Counted from the first letter of the stretch, positions 1 through 5,937 are shown. The stretch is 5,937 bases of DNA from Bacteroidales bacterium (GCA_029935325.1 JAOZKO010000108.1:2611-8547); one strand, 5' to 3'. Notes: generated from the sequence alone by a model not told the origin. Translations and numbers: made by a program.

Positions 1-7
1 TCATATA

Positions 8-21
8 TGGGCTTAAGCCCA
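8..21. repeat. 14-bp perfect palindrome
   Basis: TGGGCTTAAGCCCA equals its own reverse complement. As RNA it would form a 5-bp stem with a TTAA tetraloop. It is one of the few GC-rich spots in this AT-rich region. Neither side carries a T tract on the strand that would be transcribed, so it does not look like a Rho-independent terminator. If an upstream gene reads through to the stops at 36-42, the palindrome lies inside its last codons. It could be a protein-binding site or chance. Confidence 0.4.
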
Positions 22-161
22 AAATTAAGTATAAATGATTAATGGAAAAACCATATTTAGTATAAAATATTTTATGTCATGTACTTAACAAAACATTACA
101 TAAGATAAGCTGCCAAACTATAAGGATTGAAATCTAAAACACAATATAATTTCCAAAGTAA

Positions 162-180
162 TAATTATTAAGAATAATTA
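162..180. repeat. 8-bp AT-only inverted repeat, 3-base spacer
   Basis: TAATTATT (162-169) and AATAATTA (173-180) are perfect reverse complements separated by AAG. With no G-C pairs the hairpin would be weak, so a dimeric regulator operator is more plausible than an RNA structure. It lies about 23 bases upstream of the candidate -7 element at 203-210, a position where an operator or activator site could act. AT-rich DNA often produces such repeats by chance. Confidence 0.3.
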
Positions 181-202
181 CCCACAGCAATTTATAATTC
201 AC

Positions 203-210
203 TAATTTTG
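203..210 (+). promoter_or_regulatory. Candidate Bacteroidota -7 promoter element for pgi
   Basis: TAATTTTG matches exactly the TAnnTTTG -7 element recognised by the Bacteroidota primary sigma factor. No clear TTTG or TTG -33 box sits about 20 bases upstream (the sequence there is around ACCCACAGCAA), so only half of the promoter is seen. Transcription from here would start near 215-218 and leave a leader of about 185 bases before pgi, which would include the potential fold at 263-341. A weaker near-match, TATCTTTT, occurs at 259-266. Confidence 0.3.
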
Positions 211-262
211 TTTTTCTAATATTAGACATTATTACGTTTAAAATCGTATGGCACTATTTATC

Positions 263-341
263 TTTTCCCGTTTACCTACGTTATTTTTATTGTCCATAAC
301 TTAGGCTATGCAAAAGAAAAATGCCTTGGTAAACGAAAAAA
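263..341 (+). ncRNA. Potential three-way-junction RNA fold in the pgi leader
   Basis: Pairings were found by eye. The closing helix is CGTTTACC (269-276) with GGTAAACG (328-335), 8 bp with four G-C pairs. Beyond a 2x2 internal loop (267-268 with 336-337) it continues as TTTT (263-266) with AAAA (338-341). Inside are GTTAT (280-284) with ATAAC (296-300), and AGGC (303-306) with GCCT (323-326). The junction strands are 3, 2 and 1 bases long. Two hairpins tiled this tightly in a closing helix resemble a cis-regulatory RNA, but I recognise no known riboswitch class. The inner helices are short, and an 8-bp match at this spacing is not rare by chance in 400 bases. Treat it as a hypothesis. Confidence 0.25.
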
Positions 342-359
342 TCTAAAATCCTGCCTATA

Positions 360-375
360 TACGACTTCAATCGTA
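360..375 (+). promoter_or_regulatory. Short hairpin just upstream of pgi
   Basis: TACGA (360-364) and TCGTA (371-375) can pair around the 6-base loop CTTCAA. An alternative stem, GACTT (363-367) with AAGTC (379-383), would exclude the first. Both end 17-25 bases before the pgi start codon, close enough to affect ribosome access. Stems of 5 bp are common by chance. Confidence 0.2.
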
Positions 376-400
376 ATAAAGTCTATTAAAACGCAGAACT

Positions 401-1741
401 ATGGATAAGCTAAAAATAAGTATAACTCAAGCGGAGAGTTTTATTGATAAAAACGAAATCGAAACCCTTCAAAAGGAAATATATTTTCAGAATATAGCAT
501 TAGAACAAAAGCAAGGAAAGGGTTCTGAGTTTTTGGGCTGGCATCATCTTCCATCAACAATAAGCAAAGAGCTTTTGGAGGATATTAAAAATACTGCGGA
601 AACAATCCGTAAAAAAGCAAAGCTATTTGTAGTAATAGGAATTGGCGGTTCCTATTTGGGAGCTAGAGCTGTAATTGAAGCTTTGAGCAATCCATTTCAT
701 GCTTATCAGGAATCGGAGAATCCAAAGATTATTTATGCTGGTCAGAATCTTAGTGAGGACTACCTACACAATTTACTAGCATTACTGGATAATCAGGATT
801 ATGCCCTGACGGTTATTTCCAAATCCGGAACTACTACAGAGCCTGCAGTCGCATTTCGATTATTAAAGCAGCATTTAGAAAACAAATACGGTGAGGCAGA
901 AGCAGCAGAGCGTATTATTGCCATTACTGACGAAAGTAAAGGAGCATTACGGACTTTGGCAAACCAAAAAGGATATAAAACTTATGTTGTACCCGATGAT
1001 GTGGGAGGTAGATTTTCAGTACTTACTCCTGTTGGCCTTTTACCAATTGCTATTGCAGGTTTTGATATTGATGCCTTGGTTGATGGTGCTCGTAAAATGG
1101 AATCCCTTTGTACCTCATCATCATCTCCTGATGTAAATCCCGCAGCTAAATATGCAATTATTCGTAATGCACTATTGCGCAAAGGTTTTGATATTGAAAT
1201 ACTAATTAATTTCAGTCCAACACTGATGTATTTTACAGAGTGGTGGAAACAACTTTATGGCGAGAGCGAAGGCAAAGAGCATAAGGGAATATTCCCTGCT
1301 GGTGCTAATTTTACTACCGATTTGCACTCAATGGGGCAATATATTCAGGAAGGCAGGCGAGTAATATTTGAGACATTAATATCCGTTAAATCAGCGAATT
1401 ATAAGGTGCAAATTCCTGATGACAATCAAGATTTGGATGGCCTAAATTATTTGAAAGGAAAGAATATTGAATATGTAAATCAAATGGCCGAATTGGGAAC
1501 CACCTTGGCGCATATTGATGGAGGAGTTCCGAATATCAAAATTGAGATAGAGCGAATTGATGAATTTAACCTTGGGCAAATGATTTATTTCTTTGAGCTA
1601 GCTTGTGCTTATAGTGGTTATTTGCTAAAAGTAAATCCATTCGACCAACCAGGAGTTGAAGCCTATAAGAAGAATATGTTTGCACTATTGGGAAAACCTG
1701 GTTTTGAAAAAGAAACAGAGGCTATTCGAAAAAGGGTTTAA
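401..1741 (+). CDS. pgi: Glucose-6-phosphate isomerase
   Basis: Interconverts glucose 6-phosphate and fructose 6-phosphate in the cytoplasm, the second step of glycolysis and a step of gluconeogenesis. The 446-residue protein is full length for the short bacterial type, close to the roughly 450 residues of the Bacillus enzyme. Visible motifs in order: the phosphosugar-binding loop GIGGSYLGAR (80-89), SKSGTTTE (140-147), the first family signature around VGGRFSVLTP (201-210), GESEGK (287-292), TDLHSMGQ (306-313), and the second signature with FDQPGVEAYK (414-423). By comparison with the Bacillus enzyme, E288, H309 and K423 are the catalytic equivalents and all are present. An in-frame TAA at 377-379 makes ATG 401 the first possible ATG start; no Shine-Dalgarno is visible. 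A run of four serines (239-242) sits in a probable surface loop. No terminator is visible after the stop. Confidence 0.97.
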   Translation: MDKLKISITQAESFIDKNEIETLQKEIYFQNIALEQKQGKGSEFLGWHHLPSTISKELLEDIKNTAETIRKKAKLFVVIGIGGSYLGARAVIEALSNPFHAYQESENPKIIYAGQNLSEDYLHNLLALLDNQDYALTVISKSGTTTEPAVAFRLLKQHLENKYGEAEAAERIIAITDESKGALRTLANQKGYKTYVVPDDVGGRFSVLTPVGLLPIAIAGFDIDALVDGARKMESLCTSSSSPDVNPAAKYAIIRNALLRKGFDIEILINFSPTLMYFTEWWKQLYGESEGKEHKGIFPAGANFTTDLHSMGQYIQEGRRVIFETLISVKSANYKVQIPDDNQDLDGLNYLKGKNIEYVNQMAELGTTLAHIDGGVPNIKIEIERIDEFNLGQMIYFFELACAYSGYLLKVNPFDQPGVEAYKKNMFALLGKPGFEKETEAIRKRV

Positions 1742-1779
1742 GGGCTTTAACTATTGACAATATTTTCATTTACAATAAA

Positions 1780-2292
1780 ATGAATATAAGAAAGAAGATA
1801 ATATATGGGGTGTTATTATTATTAATAACCCTATTGGTTTTATGGCGAGGACTGTTTGTTTTTTCCATTAGTAATATAAGTTTTGGTAGTGATATAAAAT
1901 ATAATTGGGCTCAGAATGGCAACAATACCTATGATAAGGACTGTTTGTTTGAAACAGAAAGAAAGATTATGTTTCCTTTAGAAAAAGCTAATTATTGTAT
2001 TATTTATCGTGGGGTTTTATTGAAAGATATTAGAATAGATAGTTATAGGACACAGGAAATTATCACTGTTCTAAATGATACAAGCTCTTATAGATGGGGT
2101 GAAGTTGGAACATATTTTGAAGATTGGAAAATTATTTTTTATAATTCTAATAATAATATCATTGGTATAACGTCAATAGACCTAGGTGGATATACTTATT
2201 CTTCACCATATATTCGCAAGATGAAATGGGGTTCATTAAGAGACGAAAGTTTAGGGCGGTTAATGAGAATTATTTATCCAATTAGTGATTAA
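1780..2292 (+). CDS. Hypothetical single-pass membrane protein
   Basis: I do not recognise this 170-residue protein. A basic N-terminus (MNIRKK) precedes one hydrophobic segment (about residues 7-30), which suggests a signal anchor with the rest outside the cytoplasm. There is no cysteine at a lipobox position. The remainder is rich in Tyr, Asn, Ile and Trp and has a beta-strand-like pattern. Two cysteines, C55 and C73, could form a disulphide. The stretch 'WKIIFYNSNNNIIG' (116-129), followed by a glycine-rich 'DLGGYTY' and 'KWGSL', resembles in a general way small extracytoplasmic hypothetical proteins of Bacteroidota. Base composition differs from pgi: three sampled 60-base stretches have about 18-32% G+C, against about 37-42% in two sampled pgi stretches. 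It begins 38 bases after pgi with no clear ribosome binding site. It could be a recent insertion or a fast-evolving accessory gene. Confidence 0.75.
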   Translation: MNIRKKIIYGVLLLLITLLVLWRGLFVFSISNISFGSDIKYNWAQNGNNTYDKDCLFETERKIMFPLEKANYCIIYRGVLLKDIRIDSYRTQEIITVLNDTSSYRWGEVGTYFEDWKIIFYNSNNNIIGITSIDLGGYTYSSPYIRKMKWGSLRDESLGRLMRIIYPISD

Positions 2293-2299
2293 TTTTAGC

Positions 2300-2307
2300 T
2301 ATTTTTG
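2300..2307 (+). promoter_or_regulatory. Candidate -7 element before the helix-hairpin-helix gene
   Basis: TATTTTTG matches the Bacteroidota TAnnTTTG element exactly and lies in the 28-base gap before the ATG at 2321. No TTTG -33 box is visible about 20 bases upstream. A start from here would leave a leader of only about 5-10 bases, so the site is doubtful. If real, it would let the downstream three genes be transcribed without pgi. Confidence 0.2.
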
Positions 2308-2320
2308 AAAAAAATAAATA

Positions 2321-3238
2321 ATGAAAGACGATTGGAAAGACTTTTTGAGTTTTAATAAAGCAGAACGAAGGGGCATCTTTGTGCTATCTATCATTATTGC
2401 TTTGCTTCTGATTTATAAATTTATTGGTCCATTTAATTCCGAAGAAGCTATTGATTTTAGCAAATTTGAGCAGCAAGTAGAAATATATAAAAATGCTCAG
2501 GATAGTTTAAAAACAAAAAAAACATCTAGTAATTATTCCAAAAACAATAAACGAAAAATAGGTATAAAATCTTCACATCTTAGTAATTTTGATCCAAATG
2601 CTACAAGCAAAAAAGAGTGGTTGGAAATGGGTTTAAGTGAAAAGCAAGCTAAAAGTATTCTGAAATATGTAACCAAAGGCGGGAAGTTTTACTCTCCTGA
2701 CGACCTTCGAAAGTTATATTGCCTTTCTGCTCAGGAGTGCGAATTGCTTATACCTTATGTGCTAATTTTTGAATCCATGGATGATGAAAACGGTAATGAG
2801 TTCTCAACACAAGCATCATGGGAAAAAGATACTATTATAATGGAGCTCAATGGAGCCACCATGGATAATTTGATGGAAATAAATGGAATAGGGCCAGCCA
2901 CCGCAAAAGGAATTATTAAGTATAAAGAAATATTGGGGGGATATTTTAGCATAGAACAATTAAGAGAAGTATATCATATTGACTCCAGTAGGTATTCTCA
3001 GATCTATATTCATTTTACCATAAATACAGATTCATTAGTCAGAATAAATATTGATAGTGCAGACTATTATGAATTAAAAAGGCATCCATATATCAACAAA
3101 TCACTAGCCTACGAAATAGTACAATACCGCACAATGAAAGGGAATTATAAATCTATTGATGAATTAAAAAATGTAAAAGGAATGAGCGATAGCCTTTATC
3201 AAAAAATTTATCCTTACTTTGCACTTTCTAAGAAATAA
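2321..3238 (+). CDS. Membrane-anchored triple helix-hairpin-helix (ComEA-like) protein
   Basis: A 305-residue protein with a short cytoplasmic N-terminus (MKDDWKDFLSFNKAERRG), one transmembrane helix (about 19-37), a Lys/Ser/Asn-rich linker (about 60-88), then three helix-hairpin-helix repeats: about 90-147 (FDPN start, GGKF, PYV end), 172-232 (ELN start, INGIGPATAKGI hairpin, LGGYF) and 241-300 (RINIDSADYYEL, HPYI, YQKIYPYF end). Repeat 2 carries the classic GIGPATA hairpin that contacts the DNA backbone; in repeats 1 and 3 the hairpin is degenerate. The layout is typical of a Bacteroidota family related to ComEA, the DNA receptor of natural transformation, but a role in DNA uptake is inference. 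The orientation is also open: the positively charged N-terminus fits a signal anchor with the repeats outside. An in-frame TAA (2315-2317) lies two codons before ATG 2321 and fixes this as the first ATG. The stop is 11 bases before the next gene. Confidence 0.9.
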   Translation: MKDDWKDFLSFNKAERRGIFVLSIIIALLLIYKFIGPFNSEEAIDFSKFEQQVEIYKNAQDSLKTKKTSSNYSKNNKRKIGIKSSHLSNFDPNATSKKEWLEMGLSEKQAKSILKYVTKGGKFYSPDDLRKLYCLSAQECELLIPYVLIFESMDDENGNEFSTQASWEKDTIIMELNGATMDNLMEINGIGPATAKGIIKYKEILGGYFSIEQLREVYHIDSSRYSQIYIHFTINTDSLVRINIDSADYYELKRHPYINKSLAYEIVQYRTMKGNYKSIDELKNVKGMSDSLYQKIYPYFALSKK

Positions 3239-3249
3239 GACAATATATT

Positions 3250-4683
3250 ATGAGTGGAATATTAAGCACTTTTGAAAAGTACCCACGTACTTTCTGGATA
3301 GCAAATAGTATTGAATTAATTGAGAGAGCAGCTTGGTATGGCGTTTTTATGCTGTTTGCCAACTATTTAACAGGCTCTTTTGACGAGGGGGGATTAGAAT
3401 TTAGCCAAAGCCAAAAGGGTTGGATAATGGGAGTTGGAACAGGAATATTATACTTTCTACCAATATTTACTGGAGCAATTGCTGATAGATATGGATATAG
3501 AAAGGTGCTTCTTCTAGCATTTAGTATCTATACCAGTGCGTTTTTTCTATTTCCTTTATTCGATAGTTTTACAGGAGTTTTTGCAATATATCTTTATCTT
3601 GCGATTGGTGCTGCACTTTTTAAGCCAGTTATTTCGGCAACAATAGCTAAAACTACAACTGATGAGACTTCCTCTATTGGATTTGGCATTTTTTATATGA
3701 TGGTAAATCTTGGTGCTTTTATTGGGCCTCTTCTTACAATGCTCTATAAGGAAAATATGTTCTATATTTCTGGTGGGGTTATCGTTTTAAATTTTGCACT
3801 TCTATTATTCTATAAAGAGCCTGGCAGGGAGGTGGATACACGCCCTATTGGTGAGAGCATGAAACAAATATTTAGGAATATAGGCATAGTAGTGAAGGAT
3901 TTAAAGTTTATGCTATTTCTGCTGATTATTGCTGGTTTCTGGACAATGTATAATCAACTGTTCTTTGCTCTACCGGTATTTATTGATCAATGGGTTGATA
4001 GTAGTCAAATGTATTTGTTTTTCAAGGAGTATCTTCCATTTATTGCAAGAGAATATGCTAATAATGGCCAAATGAATGCTGAATTTATTACCAATTTCGA
4101 TGCAATGTTTATCATTATATTTCAGGTGATGATTTCATCTATTGTCATGAAATTGCGACCATTAAGCACCATGGTAACAGGTTTTATTATCGCTACTATT
4201 GGAATGGCTTTAACGGTTTATACACAAAATGTAATGTTTATTCTTGTGGCAATATTAGTATTTTCCATTGGTGAAATGTCCGCTAGTCCTAAGATTACTG
4301 AATATATTGGAAGAATTGCACCAACTAATAAGAAAGCACTATTTATGGGCTTTGCTTATATTCCGCTTTTCTTGGGAAATATACTAGCAGGAGTTGTAGC
4401 TGGACCAATATATCAAAAGCTCTCTGATAAACATGAGTTTGCTTTGGACTTTGCCACAAAAAATGGTTTTTCAATAAGTACTGATTCTGATATTACCAAA
4501 AACGCAATTTTTGAATCCATAGCTCAGCAAAATAATATGAATACACAGGATTTTACTAATTTGCTATGGAATACTTATAATCCTGGGAATTTCTGGTATG
4601 TGATTTTTGCCATTGGTGTTTTCTCTGCTATTAGTCTATTCGCATACGACCGCCTAGTTATTAGAAAGGATGCCGCCAAATAA
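3250..4683 (+). CDS. POT/PTR2-like MFS transporter, probable proton-coupled peptide symporter
   Basis: A 477-residue inner-membrane carrier of the major facilitator superfamily with about 12 predicted helices. POT-family landmarks are visible: ELIERAAWYG in helix 1 (E22, E25 and R26 of the ExxER motif; A27 replaces the usual Phe), the MFS loop GAIADRYGYRK (75-85), LFKP in helix 4 (K125), the signature-like GFGIFYMMVNLGAFIGP (144-160), FWTMYNQ in helix 7 (230-236), and GEMSASP in helix 10 (E342, S346, P347). In known POT proteins these positions couple proton and di- or tripeptide transport, so peptide import is the best guess; the substrate is unproven. The linker between helices 6 and 7 (about 188-218) is too short for the extra HA/HB helix pair of many bacterial POTs. 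A polar loop of about 60 residues (386-446) separates helices 11 and 12. It starts 11 bases after the previous stop and ends 7 bases before the next start, so it is probably in an operon. Confidence 0.88.
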   Translation: MSGILSTFEKYPRTFWIANSIELIERAAWYGVFMLFANYLTGSFDEGGLEFSQSQKGWIMGVGTGILYFLPIFTGAIADRYGYRKVLLLAFSIYTSAFFLFPLFDSFTGVFAIYLYLAIGAALFKPVISATIAKTTTDETSSIGFGIFYMMVNLGAFIGPLLTMLYKENMFYISGGVIVLNFALLLFYKEPGREVDTRPIGESMKQIFRNIGIVVKDLKFMLFLLIIAGFWTMYNQLFFALPVFIDQWVDSSQMYLFFKEYLPFIAREYANNGQMNAEFITNFDAMFIIIFQVMISSIVMKLRPLSTMVTGFIIATIGMALTVYTQNVMFILVAILVFSIGEMSASPKITEYIGRIAPTNKKALFMGFAYIPLFLGNILAGVVAGPIYQKLSDKHEFALDFATKNGFSISTDSDITKNAIFESIAQQNNMNTQDFTNLLWNTYNPGNFWYVIFAIGVFSAISLFAYDRLVIRKDAAK

Positions 4684-4690
4684 TTAAGAG

Positions 4691-5929
4691 ATGTCATCTT
4701 TCAAAAAAGATATACAGTATTATAAGTTTGGTTTTTATGGTTTTCTTAAAAATCTTAGGTTTTTTGAGCCTTTTCTAATACTCTTTTTTCTTGCTGTAGG
4801 ATTAAGCTATTTGCAAATAGGAATACTATACAGTTTCAGAGAAATAGCAAGAAATATATTAGAAATTCCAGCAGGAGTATTCGCGGATACATTTGGCCGC
4901 AAACGCTCTATGATTATTTCATTTGTTTCTTATCTTATTTCATTTTGCGTTTTCTTTTTTGCTCCTTCCTATGAAATGTTTTTTGCTGCAATGCTGTTTT
5001 ATGCCATTGGCGACGCCTTCCGTACAGGTACACATAAGGCTATGATTTTTGATTATTTAATAATGAATAATTGGCAGCAGCATAAGATAAATTACTATGG
5101 TCATACTCGATCATTTTCACAATTTGGCACAGCAATTTCGTCATTAATAGCAGCTGCAATTGTACTATATACTGGAGATTATCGAACAATATTTATTCTA
5201 TCAGCAATTCCTTACCTTTTTAATTTGATACTGCTATCATCCTATCCCAAAGAACTAGATGGAGCAATTAGAAATAATGATAATGAAAGCATTTCATCTC
5301 AATTTAAGATTATTTTCAACGAGTTTAAATTAGCATTTAAGAAGATTCACTTATTAAAAACCATATCAAGTATCTCGCTATTTTCTGCGTATAATAAAAC
5401 TATTAAGGATTTTATTCAACCTATTATTGTAAGTCTTGCTATTAGTATTCCTATTGCCTCTGTTTACTCTGATGAACAAAAAAGCGCAATAGCCATTGGA
5501 GTAATATATTTTTTCGTTTACCTATTAACATCAATCGCAGCGAAGAATTCAGCCCGAATTTCGAATTTATTTAATGCTAAAGAAACAGCTCTAAATACTC
5601 TTCTTTTTATTGGATTAGTCTCTGGATTTATGGCTGGAATTCTTTATTATTTTGAGTTTTCCCTTCTTTCTATTTTACTAATGGTTCCTGTGTTTTTAAT
5701 TGAAAACATGCGCAAACCAATTGGTGTGGCAATGGTTGCAGATTCAACGGAGAAGAATATCTTGGCTTCGGTGCTATCAGTTCAATCTCAAATTCAAACC
5801 TTGATTATTATTATTGCTGCACCCATTTTAGGATATTTTTCGGATATATTGGGTTTGGGAATAGGTATTGTAATCACTACTTCATTATTTATTATTGGTG
5901 GATTTGTTTTGCGTATTGGTGGAAAATGA
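4691..5929 (+). CDS. MFS transporter of unknown substrate
   Basis: A 412-residue integral membrane protein with about 12 hydrophobic segments. The MFS loop between helices 2 and 3 reads EIPAGVFADTFGRKRSM (58-74), with the expected G62, D66, G69, R70 and R72. Helix 4 carries GDAFRTGTHKAMIFDYL (107-123), resembling the SGT-[KE]-A segment of many drug-exporter-like MFS proteins. Polar linker residues about 185-220 separate the two halves. The C-terminal half contains ENMRKPIG (338-345) and AAPILGYFSD (376-385), the latter typical of helix 11 in this group. It is not closely related to the POT-like protein before it: no ExxER and no LFKP. Charged residues K20, R23 and E26 at the start of helix 1 may be substrate- or ion-related. 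The substrate cannot be assigned; efflux of a small molecule is one possibility. An in-frame TAA (4685-4687) precedes the ATG at 4691, which lies 7 bases after the upstream stop. Confidence 0.88.
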   Translation: MSSFKKDIQYYKFGFYGFLKNLRFFEPFLILFFLAVGLSYLQIGILYSFREIARNILEIPAGVFADTFGRKRSMIISFVSYLISFCVFFFAPSYEMFFAAMLFYAIGDAFRTGTHKAMIFDYLIMNNWQQHKINYYGHTRSFSQFGTAISSLIAAAIVLYTGDYRTIFILSAIPYLFNLILLSSYPKELDGAIRNNDNESISSQFKIIFNEFKLAFKKIHLLKTISSISLFSAYNKTIKDFIQPIIVSLAISIPIASVYSDEQKSAIAIGVIYFFVYLLTSIAAKNSARISNLFNAKETALNTLLFIGLVSGFMAGILYYFEFSLLSILLMVPVFLIENMRKPIGVAMVADSTEKNILASVLSVQSQIQTLIIIIAAPILGYFSDILGLGIGIVITTSLFIIGGFVLRIGGK

Positions 5930-5937
5930 ATTGGTTA
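5926..5937 (+). CDS. Possible start of a further gene, cut by the window end
   Basis: An ATG at 5926 overlaps the TGA stop of the MFS gene as ATGA, the arrangement typical of translationally coupled genes. Four codons (M-N-W-L) are readable before the window ends. No clear Shine-Dalgarno is present, as for the other genes here. Too little is visible to assign a product or to be sure that it is coded. Confidence 0.3.

Larger units (their letters stand above)
1..400. other. Gene-free region upstream of pgi
   Basis: This 400-base stretch is strongly AT-rich and holds no convincing protein gene. Its first bases could be the 3' end of an upstream + strand gene. One frame is open to a TAA at 40-42 and would end ...GLSPKLSIND. 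Another is open to a TGA at 36-38 and would end ...GLKPKIKYK. I cannot choose between them or exclude that neither is coded. Further in are an AT-only inverted repeat (162-180), a possible -7 promoter element (203-210), a potential multi-helix RNA fold (263-341) and a short hairpin (360-375), listed separately. Very short ATG frames occur at 42-65 (7 codons), 248-304 (18 codons) and 308-346 (12 codons). None has a recognisable ribosome binding site. No tRNA, rRNA or CRISPR signature was seen. Confidence 0.6.

Noticed and set aside
8..30. Palindrome as a Rho-independent terminator
   Set aside because: The + strand is followed by AAAATTAAG and the - strand by TATATGA, so there is no T tract in either direction.
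42..65. Seven-codon frame MEKPYLV overlapping a possible upstream stop as TAATG
   Set aside because: Too short to support, and it is not certain that any gene ends at 42.
263..341. A tRNA-like or known riboswitch identity for the leader fold
   Set aside because: The closing helix and arms do not match tRNA (no T-loop GTTCRA, wrong arm sizes), and no conserved core of a riboswitch class that I know is present.
891..1182. Two alternative frames inside pgi (+ 891-1136 and - 982-1182)
   Set aside because: Both lie wholly within the well-supported pgi coding region in other frames and have no recognisable family features.
1731..1750. Possible terminator after pgi (AAAG and CTTT around the stop codon)
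   Set aside because: Only 4 bp of mostly A-T pairing, overlapping the coding end, with no following T tract.
1754..1776. TTGACA followed by TACAAT in the gap between pgi and the next gene, resembling a sigma-70 promoter
   Set aside because: The spacing is only 11 bases instead of about 17, and Bacteroidota use a different promoter consensus. No TAnnTTTG element lies at a proper distance.
2755..2952. Minus-strand frame inside the helix-hairpin-helix gene
   Set aside because: It is a shadow of a clearly coding + strand gene and has no independent support.

Overview
The window reads as an AT-rich Bacteroidota (Bacteroidetes) chromosome fragment, probably a marine or sediment member of the Flavobacteriia/Bacteroidia. 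Three things point there. Start codons lack clear Shine-Dalgarno sequences. One CDS is the membrane-anchored triple helix-hairpin-helix protein with the 'FDPN...GGKF' and 'HPYI' signatures, which I know mainly from this phylum. Two exact matches to the phylum's TAnnTTTG -7 promoter element lie before genes. This assignment comes from family recognition; no search was run.

Layout: bases 1-400 contain no convincing gene. They hold a 14-bp palindrome, an AT-only inverted repeat, a possible -7 promoter element, a potential three-way-junction RNA fold at 263-341 and a small hairpin at 360-375. Five complete genes follow, all on the + strand: pgi (401-1741), an unrecognised 170-aa single-pass membrane protein (1780-2292), the helix-hairpin-helix protein (2321-3238), a POT/PTR2-like proton-coupled transporter (3250-4683) and a second, unrelated MFS transporter (4691-5929). 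A sixth gene may start at 5926 in an ATGA overlap, but only four codons are visible. Gaps are 38, 28, 11 and 7 bases and no Rho-independent terminator is visible between genes, so the last three genes, and perhaps all of them, could be co-transcribed.

Function: pgi is a complete glycolytic housekeeping enzyme with its catalytic residues in place. The POT-like protein probably imports small peptides or related solutes with protons. The second MFS protein has no assignable substrate. The helix-hairpin-helix protein looks like a DNA-binding module held at the membrane. I see no pathway joining these genes; the arrangement looks like a housekeeping gene followed by a transporter cluster. Nothing here amounts to a clear new multi-gene system. 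The most original points are the potential structured pgi leader, the low-GC orphan membrane protein, and the POT-like carrier that keeps the coupling residues while lacking room for the usual extra helix pair.
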